Positions 1-5,396 of a stretch of 5,396 nucleotides of DNA are shown here, piece by piece. This DNA comes from Verrucomicrobiales bacterium. Its GTDB lineage: Bacteria > Verrucomicrobiota > Verrucomicrobiia > Verrucomicrobiales > V1-33. Numbering within the stretch: position 1 is the stretch's first letter; every line of letters starts with the position of its first letter. The notes beneath the pieces are model-generated. The model was not told the DNA's origin, ran no database searches, and saw only the letters and a program-made list of their open reading frames with translations. The position numbers and the translations under genes were made by a program. The stretch spans positions 1 to 5,396 of the forward strand of contig JAQGPD010000577.1 of assembly GCA_028293305.1 (NCBI GenBank), read 5' to 3'.

Positions 1-312
1 GAATTGGAATACCGCTACACTTTTGCCGGGGAGGTCCGGCACGGGAGCAAGCTGCGACGGATCGAGGGACCGTCCCCGCACCGGGACAAGGCGGAAGCGG
101 CGGCGGCGGCGTATCCCCCGGGCAAGGAAGCCATGTGTTTTGTGAATCCGGCGGAGCCCGGCGAGGCGGTTCTGGAGCATTCCACCAAGGCTGCTTTTTA
201 CACGTTGTGGTGGCCGATGCTATTCGCGGCGGGTGGGTCGGGGATGGTGGCGGCGGCTGCGAAAAAGGGGAAATCCGCGTCAATGGGCAAGGAACGCGAG
301 GCGGCGGCTTAG
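1..312 (+). CDS. DUF3592 membrane protein, C-terminal part (5' end outside window)
   Basis: The frame is open from the first base and ends at TAG 310-312, giving about 103 residues; the true start lies upstream of the window. The visible part has the DUF3592 pattern: a beta-strand pair opening with YRYTFAGEVRHGSK, then a 'YPPGKEAMCFVNPAEPGEAVLE' type segment (here split as YPPGKEAMCFV and NPAEPGEAVLE, roughly residues 37-58), where a Gly precedes a short strand and an Asn-Pro turn. A hydrophobic stretch with two Trp follows (about residues 64-87) and should be the C-terminal membrane helix. A short basic/Ala-rich tail with several Lys and Arg is probably cytoplasmic. Family members are small membrane proteins with a soluble domain between helices; their function is unknown and I assign none. 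Codons favour G or C at the third position. The assignment rests on motif memory without a search. Confidence 0.75.
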   Translation, partial: ELEYRYTFAGEVRHGSKLRRIEGPSPHRDKAEAAAAAYPPGKEAMCFVNPAEPGEAVLEHSTKAAFYTLWWPMLFAAGGSGMVAAAAKKGKSASMGKEREAAA

Positions 313-494
313 GAAAAATACGGCCGGTATTGCCAAAAAACGCACGGTCGTTTCTAAGAACTGGGAGCCGGATCCAGGAACCTACGGGGCGCGACGGAAG
401 GTCTTGATCGCGTGTGATCCGGAATCTTGCAAAAGGCGGCGGATTTCCCGAAAAAAGTTGAATTCAGGGGGCCGTGGTCGATATTGGTGCCGAC

Positions 495-731
495 ATGCCT
501 AGCCTTGCTGATTCCCCTCCCGACCGCGCCCGACAGGCGGATAAAATCGTCAAAAATCCCTCGAACTACAAGATATGCCAAGGATGCGATTCCATCGTGC
601 TGATCAAAACGCACACGTGTCCGAATTGCGCGAGTTACCGTTTTGAGGAAGGCGTGGAGGCGGTGGTGAAGCAGGCGCGTTTGCTCGGAAACCGCGAGCG
701 TCGCTCCGTGGTGCCGGGGGATTTGTCCTAG
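495..731 (+). CDS. Small zinc-ribbon protein of unknown function
   Basis: This 78-residue protein carries one clear feature, a four-cysteine knuckle pair, CQGC then ten residues then CPNC (about residues 29-46), which should bind one zinc ion as a ribbon. It is followed by YRFEEGVEAVVKQARLLG, a helix-like stretch, and ends RRSVVPGDLS. There is no signal peptide or membrane segment, so it is probably cytoplasmic. I chose ATG 495 because the protein then begins MPSLADSP; an in-frame GTG at 474 would add seven residues and has a purine run (AGGGG, 466-470) just upstream, though rather close. It is separated from the DUF3592 gene by about 180 bases with no feature I can support, and it converges on the isomerase gene. 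The style resembles small conserved Verrucomicrobia hypotheticals; a nucleic-acid or protein-binding adaptor role is only a guess from the fold class. Confidence 0.75.
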   Translation: MPSLADSPPDRARQADKIVKNPSNYKICQGCDSIVLIKTHTCPNCASYRFEEGVEAVVKQARLLGNRERRSVVPGDLS

Positions 732-815
732 CTTTTTTGGGCTTTCGGGCACTTGGTGTGCGCGATTTTCCGGCGATTGCCAGTCCTGCCTAGAACAATA
801 GCCCCGGGGCAGGGC

Positions 816-852
816 AAAAAAATCACCCGCCCCCATTGAGGAGACGGGTGAT
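816..852 (-). terminator. Rho-independent terminator of the isomerase gene
   Basis: Read on the minus strand, ATCACCCG plus TCTCC pairs with GGGGG plus CGGGTGAT around a five-base loop TCAAT. This makes a 13-bp stem with two G-T wobbles, followed by seven T (A run 816-822 on the plus strand). It begins about 18 bases beyond the isomerase stop codon at 871-873, exactly where that gene should terminate. On the plus strand the hairpin is followed by no T run, so it probably does not end the zinc-ribbon transcript. Confidence 0.88.
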
Positions 853-870
853 GATTGAAAAACCCGGAGG

Positions 871-1875
871 TCAGGACTGCTTCGCTTTGTCGAACTGGGC
901 GTCGAACACAATGTTCGAGCTGGGGAAGTCCACGCGCTTGGTGTAGGCGCAGCTCTCGGCGGCTCCGAACTCGCGGTCCATGCCACCGTCCTCCCACTCG
1001 ATGCTGAGCGGACCGGCGTATCCGATGTCGTTGAGGGCGCGGATGATTTTTTCGAAATTGATATTTCCGCGGCCGACGGACTTGAAGTCCCAATAGCGGT
1101 TGGGCTTGTGGAAATCCACGTGACCACCGAACACGCCGGCTTCGGTGCGGGTGTCGCTCCAGGCCACGTCCTTCATGTGCACGTGGAAAATCCGGTCATA
1201 AAATTTCCGGATAAAGCCCACATAATCCACGCCTTGATAACCAAAATGGCTGGGGTCGTAGTTGAAGCCGAAAGCCGGGTGAAAATCCACGGCTTCCAAA
1301 GCGCGCTGGGCGCTGGCGATGTCGAAGGCGATTTCCGTCGGATGGACTTCGAGGGCGTATTTAATGCCCAGTTTTTGGTATTCGTCGAGGATGGGGATGA
1401 AGCGTTTGGCAAAATCCTTATAGCCATTTTCGATCTGCCCCGGCAGCACGGGCGGGAAGCTGTAGCAGAGGTGCCAGATGCTGGAACCGGTAAAGCCATT
1501 CACCACTTTCACGCCGAAACGGGAGGCGGCGTGCGCGGTTTTGATCAGTTCCTCGGCGGCGCGCTGGCGCACACCTTCCGGATTTCCATCGCCGTAAATG
1601 TAGTCGGGCAGGATGGTTTTATGGCGCTCGTCGATGAGGTCGCAAACGGCCTGGCCGACGAGGTGGGTGGAGATGGCGTGGCATTGCAGACCCTGCTGAC
1701 GGAGCTGGGCGCGGCGGTTGTCGCAATAGGCCTGGTCGGCTTTGGCGACTTCGAAGTGGTCTCCCCAGCAGGCGAGTTCCACGCCGTCATAACCAAAGGA
1801 CCGGGCCTTGGTCAGCATGGTTTCGATCGGGAGGTCGGCCCACTGGCCGGTGAAAAGAGTGACGGGTCTGGGCAT
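871..1875 (-). CDS. Sugar phosphate isomerase/epimerase (xylose-isomerase-like TIM barrel)
   Basis: The 334-residue product has the form of the AP endonuclease 2/xylose isomerase-like TIM-barrel family, which interconverts sugars or sugar derivatives using a divalent metal. The N-terminal strand and helix (VTLFTGQWADLP, then KARSFGYDGVELACWGDHFE, about 23-42) are typical. Likely metal ligands lie in ALEVHP (Glu176), NYDPSH (Asp207, with His210 near), HVHMKD (His231/His233) and SIEWED (Glu293), the usual order for the family. There is no signal peptide, so it acts in the cytoplasm. ATG at 1875-1873 was chosen because homologous-looking sequence starts MPRPVTLFTG; the frame stays open further upstream but that extension is low-complexity and overlaps the divergent gene. 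No Shine-Dalgarno sequence precedes it. The substrate cannot be read from sequence; the subfamily is often found with Gfo/Idh/MocA oxidoreductases in sugar degradation, but none is visible here. Confidence 0.9.
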   Translation of the reverse strand: MPRPVTLFTGQWADLPIETMLTKARSFGYDGVELACWGDHFEVAKADQAYCDNRRAQLRQQGLQCHAISTHLVGQAVCDLIDERHKTILPDYIYGDGNPEGVRQRAAEELIKTAHAASRFGVKVVNGFTGSSIWHLCYSFPPVLPGQIENGYKDFAKRFIPILDEYQKLGIKYALEVHPTEIAFDIASAQRALEAVDFHPAFGFNYDPSHFGYQGVDYVGFIRKFYDRIFHVHMKDVAWSDTRTEAGVFGGHVDFHKPNRYWDFKSVGRGNINFEKIIRALNDIGYAGPLSIEWEDGGMDREFGAAESCAYTKRVDFPSSNIVFDAQFDKAKQS

Positions 1876-1995
1876 GGTCGCGGTTGGGTTGGGTCGGATG
1901 GGGACGTTCGGGTTGCGCCGCGCGGGCGGCGGGCAGACAAATGGCACGAGCCCCCGCCTCCCTGCAATCAAAATCATCTCCGACCCGCTCCTTCC
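1876..1995. promoter_or_regulatory. Divergent intergenic region between isomerase and ligase genes
   Basis: These 120 bases separate two divergently read genes and must hold both 5' leaders, unless the starts are wrong. The left two thirds are very GC-rich (GGGTTGGGTCGG-type runs, and GCGCCGCGCGGGCGGC around 1915-1931), the last part less so (CAATCAAAATCATC, about 1970-1982). I find no pair of hexamers at proper spacing that I would call a sigma-70 promoter, and no purine-rich ribosome site before either start codon. The call rests on position only. Confidence 0.35.
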
Positions 1996-2829
1996 ATGCC
2001 CGCTTCCGATGTGCCCCCCACCCATCCCCGCTATCTTTCCCTGATCACCCGCGAACGCATCGTCGCCGGCGTGGAGCGCGGCGTCACCAGCCCGCACGGC
2101 CTCATCGCCCACGGGCGCGGCGAGGCTTTCGATTATCTGCTAGGCGAGGCCACGCATCTCTTTGCGCACGAAGCCATCGCGGAGGCGGCGAAGGTGCTCA
2201 AAGCCGCACGGCATCCCGTGATTTCCGTGAACGGCAACGCCTGCGCCTTGGCCGCGGGCGACCTCGTGGCGTTAGCCGGGGCCACGGGCGCGAAGCTGGA
2301 GGTGAATATTTTCCACACCTCCGCTGAGCGCGAGCAGGCGATCCGGAACATGTTATTGGAGGCCGGTGCCCGGGAGGTGCTCATGCCCGGCCGGACCCAT
2401 GCGATCCAACACATCGAGCATAACCGGAAGTGGGTGCACCCTGAAGGCATTCTGATAGCGGACGTGGTCTTCGTGCCCCTGGAGGACGGCGACCGCTGCG
2501 GCGCTCTTGTCCAAAACGGAAAAACCGTCATCACCGTGGACCTCAATCCCCTGTCGCGGACTGCAAAGACCGCGCAAATTACCATCGTCGACAACCTCAC
2601 CCGTTGCCTCCCGCTCCTCGTCCAAGCCGTGCAGGCCCTAAACACCGGCACCACCGACAACGCCAACGCCAACGCCGACAACGCCAACGCCAACGCCAAC
2701 GTCAACGTCAACGTCAACGTCAACGCCAACGCCAACTCACTCCCTGACAGAACACACGCTCCCCTGTATAGCAACAGTCGAACCCTGGCCGAAGCCGAGC
2801 GCACGCTCCGCACCGGAACCGGAAATTGA
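1996..2829 (+). CDS. 4-phosphopantoate--beta-alanine ligase (archaeal-type phosphopantothenate synthetase, DUF137 family)
   Basis: This enzyme joins 4-phosphopantoate to beta-alanine with ATP, giving 4'-phosphopantothenate in the archaeal route to coenzyme A (EC 6.3.2.36). The match is strong across the whole core: HPRYLSLITRERIVAGVERG (10-29), GLIAHGRGEAFDYLLGE (35-51), PVISVNGN (74-81), KLEVNIFH (100-107), ADVVFVPLEDGDR (155-167), VDLNPLSRTA (181-190) and ITIVDN (195-200). ATG 1996 places HPRYLSL near the N-terminus as in archaeal members; no ribosome site is visible. The conserved part ends near residue 215. Residues 221-247 are an Asn-Ala/Asn-Val repeat and 248-277 a tail I do not recognise, so the 277-residue protein is somewhat longer than the roughly 250-260 I expect. 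The coding strand is C-rich, with GCC, ACC and AAC favoured, unlike the G-ending codons of the next gene. Bacteria normally use PanC and a pantothenate kinase instead, so a partner pantoate kinase should be encoded elsewhere. Confidence 0.93.
   Translation: MPASDVPPTHPRYLSLITRERIVAGVERGVTSPHGLIAHGRGEAFDYLLGEATHLFAHEAIAEAAKVLKAARHPVISVNGNACALAAGDLVALAGATGAKLEVNIFHTSAEREQAIRNMLLEAGAREVLMPGRTHAIQHIEHNRKWVHPEGILIADVVFVPLEDGDRCGALVQNGKTVITVDLNPLSRTAKTAQITIVDNLTRCLPLLVQAVQALNTGTTDNANANADNANANANVNVNVNVNANANSLPDRTHAPLYSNSRTLAEAERTLRTGTGN
2656..2736 (+). repeat. In-frame hexanucleotide tandem repeat (AACGCC/AACGTC)
   Basis: The array runs GAC, three AACGCC, GAC, three AACGCC, four AACGTC, two AACGCC and a final AAC. 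That is twelve six-base units differing only at one base, C or T in the middle of the second codon. It codes for alternating Asn-Ala and Asn-Val (residues 221-247 of the ligase). A six-base unit keeps the frame whatever its number, so length can change without breaking the gene. The four AACGTC units lie together, which suggests expansion by slippage rather than selection on single residues. Confidence 0.95.
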
Positions 2830-2988
2830 CGTGGCACCCGCCGTTGGCTGCCTGGCAGGCGGAGGGCATTTGGGCCGGCTATATCACTGCCGAAGCAAAT
2901 TCCCATGTAAAATGCAAAGCAGGGTTGGAGGTGGAAAGATGCGGGGTATGGCGGCGTTTGTTGGGTGTGCTTTCCGTCTGGAATTGTT

Positions 2989-4593
2989 ATGAAAAATTTG
3001 CTGTTTCTTTTGTTGTTGGTGACGGTGGGAATAGGGCGTGGGACGGCGGCGGAGGTGACAGGGACGGTGAAGGTTTTTATTCTGGCGGGTCAATCGAATA
3101 TGGAGGGACAGGCGGTGGTGGATTTGTCAGGAAAGGATTACAATGAAGGGCGCGGGACGCTGGTGCAGGTGATGGCGGATCCGGCGCGGGCGGGGCGATA
3201 CCGGCATCTGCGGGATGCGGGGGGAAATTGGGTGGAGAGGCAGGATGTCAGGGTGCGGTATCAGCGGGAAAACCAGCCGCTGCTGGAGGGACCGTTGGGG
3301 CCAGGGTTCTCGGTGTATGGCGGAAAGCATCACTTCGGGCCGGAGTGGCAGTTTGGGCATGTGATGGGTGATTTTTTCGAGGAACCGGTGCTGCTGGTGA
3401 AGACGGCGTGGGGTGGAAAAAGTTTGTATGCGGATTTCCGCCCGCCCGGTGCGGGAGGAACGACGGGGCCTTACTATAACAAAATGCTGGAGGAGGTCAG
3501 GGCGGCCCTCGCGGCGGTGGGGACGATTTTTCCGGCCTCCGGCGGGCGGTATGAGTTGTCAGGCCTGGTGTGGTATCAGGGCTGGAATGATGGGGTGGAA
3601 CCGGACAAGGCGGTGCCGGAATATGAATCGAATCTAACGCATCTGATCCGGGATGTGCGGCGGGAGCTGGGGGTGCCGGATTTGCCGGTGGTGATCGGCG
3701 AACTGACCGGTCCCTGGGTGGAGGCTCCGCCGGAGTGGACCAGGCTGCGGGAGGCGCAGGCGGCGGTGGCGGAGCGCCCGGAATTCGCGGGGAGGGTGCG
3801 GTTTGTGAGGACGCGGGATTTTGTGAGGAAGGCGGAGGATTCGCCCAACCCGGGGCATGGGCATCATGAGTTCGGGAATGCGGAAACCATTTTTCTGACG
3901 GGTGACGCGCTGGGTCGGGGGATGGTGGATTTGTTGAGGAAAAAGCCGTCGCGGACGGCGTTGGTGAGGGAGGTGGAGGGCTGGACGCTGGAGATTCAGC
4001 CGGAGCTTTGGGAAAAGGAGGAAGCGGCGGTGGAGACGGCCGTGGGACTGCTGCGGGAACAGCTGGGGGAAATCGTCAGGGTGGTGCCGGCTCCGGCGGT
4101 GGCGGAACTGCGGAAGGTGGGGCTGTGGTTTACGGTCGGCTATCCCGACACGCCGCCGCGCGCGGAATATCATCCGGATGCGGGCTGGCTGCGGCAGAAC
4201 CGGCGGGATCCGCGGATGGCGCAGGGGGTGGAATTCAGCAACATACCGATTTTTCAGCGCGAGATGGAGCGGATGCCCAACTTCGCGCTGCATGAGCTGG
4301 CGCATGCCTGGCATCATCGGATCCTGACGTATGATCAGCCTGACTTGAAGGCGGCCTTTGCCGCGGCGCAAGCCTCCGGCCGCTATACCCTGGTGGAGCA
4401 GCGGCAAAAAAAGGCCCGCCCCGGGAAGATGGTGCGGGCCTATGCGCTGACAAATGTGATGGAGTATTTTGCGGAAGGCACGGAAGCCTGGTTTTCCACC
4501 AACGATTTTTATCCCTTCACTCGGCAGGAACTGCAGTCCTATGACGCGCAACTGGTGGAAGCGCTGCGAAAAGTCTGGGCTGTCAAACCGTAA
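2989..4593 (+). CDS. Secreted SASA carbohydrate esterase fused to a putative zinc metallopeptidase domain
   Basis: The 534-residue protein starts with a signal peptide (Lys-Asn, then LLFLLLLV; probable cleavage after Ala21 in GTAA-E), so it should be exported. Residues about 26-316 are a sialate O-acetylesterase-like (SASA/SGNH) domain: VKVFILAGQSNMEG with nucleophile Ser36, KTAWGGKSL (138-146), GLVWYQGWND (192-201), and HGHHEFGNAETIFLTGDALG (290-309), which should supply the catalytic His. The domain removes acetyl groups from sugars. Residues about 325-530 form a second domain with ALHELAHAWHH (HExxH at 435-439) and, 52 residues on, NVMEYFAEGTEAWFSTND, whose Glu492, 496 or 499 could be the third zinc ligand as in gluzincins. 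The peptidase substrate is unknown. ATG 2989 was preferred to GTG 2965 because the signal peptide follows it at once. Codons end mostly in G. It follows the ligase gene by 159 bases and no operon link is evident. Confidence 0.9.
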   Translation: MKNLLFLLLLVTVGIGRGTAAEVTGTVKVFILAGQSNMEGQAVVDLSGKDYNEGRGTLVQVMADPARAGRYRHLRDAGGNWVERQDVRVRYQRENQPLLEGPLGPGFSVYGGKHHFGPEWQFGHVMGDFFEEPVLLVKTAWGGKSLYADFRPPGAGGTTGPYYNKMLEEVRAALAAVGTIFPASGGRYELSGLVWYQGWNDGVEPDKAVPEYESNLTHLIRDVRRELGVPDLPVVIGELTGPWVEAPPEWTRLREAQAAVAERPEFAGRVRFVRTRDFVRKAEDSPNPGHGHHEFGNAETIFLTGDALGRGMVDLLRKKPSRTALVREVEGWTLEIQPELWEKEEAAVETAVGLLREQLGEIVRVVPAPAVAELRKVGLWFTVGYPDTPPRAEYHPDAGWLRQNRRDPRMAQGVEFSNIPIFQREMERMPNFALHELAHAWHHRILTYDQPDLKAAFAAAQASGRYTLVEQRQKKARPGKMVRAYALTNVMEYFAEGTEAWFSTNDFYPFTRQELQSYDAQLVEALRKVWAVKP

Positions 4594-4694
4594 TCTCATT
4601 GAGCTGGACTTCGCAAGCCCGGCCATTGGCTTTGCCATGATTGGGCTGGCCTTGGGCGCAATGAACCGCGAGCCCGATGTCCGTCCAACGGAAA

Positions 4695-4743
4695 CCAGAG
4701 CTAATTACAATTACCAGGCAGAGCTAATTACCAGGTAATTTGC
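4695..4743. repeat. AATTACC palindromic repeat cluster 1
   Basis: This cluster has two copies of CCAGAGCTAATTAC-like sequence (4695-4708 and 4719-4731), two copies of AATTACCAGG (4709-4718 and 4726-4735), and ends in the inverted arm GGTAATTTGC (4734-4743). The last 21 bases (4723-4743) form a near-perfect palindrome with arms GCTAATTACC and GGTAATTTGC around a central A, one mismatched pair. It is AT-rich against a GC-rich background and shares its core with cluster 2, 340 bases to the right, in the same orientation. Confidence 0.85.
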
Positions 4744-4824
4744 CCTACAATTTACAAACTACATCGCACATCGGGAGAACATACCGGCGGAATCTCCACC
4801 CGCCTGCACGCGGGGCGCCGGACC

Positions 4825-5010
4825 TCAGGGAATGTATTTCGCCTCCAGCCGCCAGCAGAGCTTGCCGGTGGCTGCGGGCAGATACGTCAGGCTGCGGCCG
4901 GTGGCGATGGACGGGATCGCCGGAAAATAAGGATAGGCCTGCGCGCTGTAGGAAGCGGTGGTGTTCTCCACGTCTGTCACGCCATTGTAGGACCACACGG
5001 TGGCCCACGG
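4825..5010 (-). pseudogene. Orphan C-terminal gene fragment, parent not recognised
   Basis: Read on the minus strand, 61 codons run from just after an in-frame TGA (5013-5011) to a stop at 4827-4825. They have no plausible start but look coding: third positions are mostly G or C, and the peptide is protein-like, with WSYNGVTDVENTTASYSAQ, AYPYFPAIPSIATGRS and finally GKLCWRLEAKYIP. The aromatic, Ser/Thr-rich character and beta-type alternation suggest the end of a large secreted or surface protein; I do not recognise the family. The fragment lies between two repeat clusters, so it is probably a piece left after insertion or rearrangement. Overlapping frames are open too and remain possible alternatives. 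Confidence 0.4.
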
Positions 5011-5030
5011 TCACAGGAGATCAGATGCAT

Positions 5031-5102
5031 GCAAACTACCAGGACACGCCACGCAGATTACCACACCACGCAAATTACCAAGCAAATTACCAGGTAATTT
5101 GC
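5031..5102. repeat. AATTACC palindromic repeat cluster 2, upstream of the transposase gene
   Basis: Four direct copies of a half-site are followed by one inverted copy: GCAAACTACC (5031-5040), GCAGATTACC (5053-5062), GCAAATTACC (5070-5079) and GCAAATTACC (5082-5091), then the inverted GGTAATTTGC (5093-5102). The last two make a perfect palindrome with 10-bp arms and a single central A at 5092. Copies 2 and 3 lie within longer repeats ACGCAGATTACCA and ACGCAAATTACCA, 17 bases apart. The degree of match rises from left to right. The palindrome ends 79 bases before the transposase start codon. Confidence 0.9.
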
Positions 5103-5181
5103 GGGAAAACGCTGGACTTTTTCGCATGCGGTTCCAGTGTCCTTACTTTGCCTTCACGGGACTTTATTCTTCGTTATTTCC

Positions 5182-5396
5182 ATGCCTGCCCGTCCATTTC
5201 TGTTTTCCGAGTCCCAAGCGGGCTGTTTCCATGTGGTGAACCGGATTTATGACCGGCGGTATCTGCTGGACCGGGAGGGTAAGGACCTGTTGCTGAAGCT
5301 GGTGCGGGCTTATGAGGATGTGTGCGGGGTGGAGGTGCTGACGTTTTGCATCATGGATAATCATTTCCATCTGCTGGTGCGGGTGCCGCACCGGCC
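5182..5396 (+). CDS. REP-associated tyrosine transposase (RAYT, Y1/HUH family), N-terminal part
   Basis: Seventy-one codons are visible before the window ends. The sequence begins MPARPFLFSESQAGCFHVVNR, the RAYT/IS200-like opening in which a strand with His (FHVVNR, 16-21) precedes DRRYLLDREGKDLLLKLV (24-41, helix). Then comes VEVLTFCIMDNHFHLLVRVP (50-69) with the HUH metal motif as HFH at 61-63. The catalytic Tyr lies beyond the edge. Enzymes of this family nick single-stranded DNA at palindromic REP-type repeats through a Tyr-DNA link. ATG 5182 gives the family's usual N-terminus; no clear ribosome site precedes it (TTCGTTATTTCC). Its neighbour on the left is a dense cluster of palindromic repeats, as expected for a REP/RAYT unit. 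Whether the gene is intact cannot be seen. Confidence 0.9.
   Translation, partial: MPARPFLFSESQAGCFHVVNRIYDRRYLLDREGKDLLLKLVRAYEDVCGVEVLTFCIMDNHFHLLVRVPHR

Larger units (their letters stand above)
4594..5181. other. 588-base intergenic stretch with repeat clusters and a gene fragment
   Basis: No intact gene lies here. The first 100 bases after the esterase stop hold only an imperfect hairpin (4617-4625 with 4647-4657, two-base bulge, no T run). Then come repeat cluster 1 (4695-4743), an orphan minus-strand coding fragment (4825-5010) with a small GC hairpin just beyond its stop (CCCGC 4799-4803 with GCGGG 4810-4814), and repeat cluster 2 (5031-5102). An 80-base leader precedes the transposase gene and contains the stem CTGGA/TCCAG (5112-5116, 5133-5137) enclosing the self-complementary CGCATGCG. 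Confidence 0.7.

Noticed and set aside
1108..1995. Long open plus-strand frame opposite the isomerase gene, joined to the ligase frame
   Set aside because: It is the antisense of a clearly conserved isomerase; the ligase family begins at HPRYLSL, so the upstream 296 codons are a GC-rich shadow.
1876..2112. N-terminal extension of the isomerase frame by 79 codons
   Set aside because: The added stretch is Gly/Ala/Asp-rich without family similarity and overlaps the start of the ligase gene; ATG 1875 fits the fold's first strand.
2133..2906. Minus-strand frame of 257 codons with a Leu-Ala/Leu-Thr run
   Set aside because: It mirrors the ligase gene; its repeat is simply the complement of the Asn-Ala/Asn-Val array.
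2880..2912. TATATC and TAAAAT as -10 boxes for the esterase gene
   Set aside because: Neither has an acceptable -35 hexamer at 16-18 bases, so no promoter is called.
2826..3146. Plus-strand frame starting at TTG overlapping the ligase stop
   Set aside because: It overlaps the esterase signal peptide and early SASA domain in another frame; the sequence is Gly-rich and motif-free.
3634..4638. Minus-strand frame of 334 codons opposite the esterase gene
   Set aside because: The peptide is His/Pro/Arg-rich with no motif, and the plus strand carries unmistakable catalytic motifs of both domains.
4617..4657. Hairpin after the esterase gene as a terminator
   Set aside because: The 9-bp stem has a two-base bulge and a 21-base loop, and no T run follows it.
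5031..5102. CRISPR-like array
   Set aside because: Units are only about 10-13 bases, spacings shrink from 22 to 12 bases and the last unit is inverted; there are no cas genes, and the palindrome beside a RAYT gene explains it better.

Overview
The window is GC-rich bacterial DNA and most resembles Verrucomicrobiota, possibly Opitutae. This rests on gene content: a DUF3592 protein, a small four-cysteine protein of a kind I associate with that phylum, a secreted SASA esterase, a TIM-barrel sugar isomerase/epimerase and a REP-associated transposase. The phylum is an inference from protein style, not proven by any marker gene here.

Layout, left to right. The 3' end of a DUF3592 membrane protein gene (1-312, +) is followed by a small zinc-ribbon gene (495-731, +). 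A sugar phosphate isomerase/epimerase gene on the other strand (871-1875, -) ends at a strong intrinsic terminator (816-852, -). Divergent from it, across 120 bases, lies a gene for an archaeal-type 4-phosphopantoate--beta-alanine ligase (1996-2829, +). Its 3' end has grown an in-frame hexanucleotide repeat coding for Asn-Ala/Asn-Val. Next is a secreted two-domain protein (2989-4593, +), a SASA carbohydrate esterase fused to a putative HExxH zinc peptidase. The last 800 bases are accessory in character. Two clusters of an AT-rich palindromic repeat built on AAATTACC/GGTAATTT (4695-4743 and 5031-5102) flank an orphan C-terminal coding fragment on the minus strand. They are followed by the start of a REP-associated tyrosine (RAYT, Y1/HUH) transposase that runs off the right edge (5182 onward).

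The genes do not form one obvious pathway. The isomerase and the secreted esterase/peptidase fit a carbohydrate-degrading lifestyle. The ligase belongs to coenzyme A synthesis and implies that a pantoate kinase is encoded elsewhere. The repeat clusters plus transposase look like a REP/RAYT unit. The points most worth a second look are the archaeal-type CoA enzyme in a bacterial setting with its repeat tail, the esterase-peptidase fusion, and the repeat family next to the RAYT gene. I see no rRNA, tRNA, CRISPR array or riboswitch.
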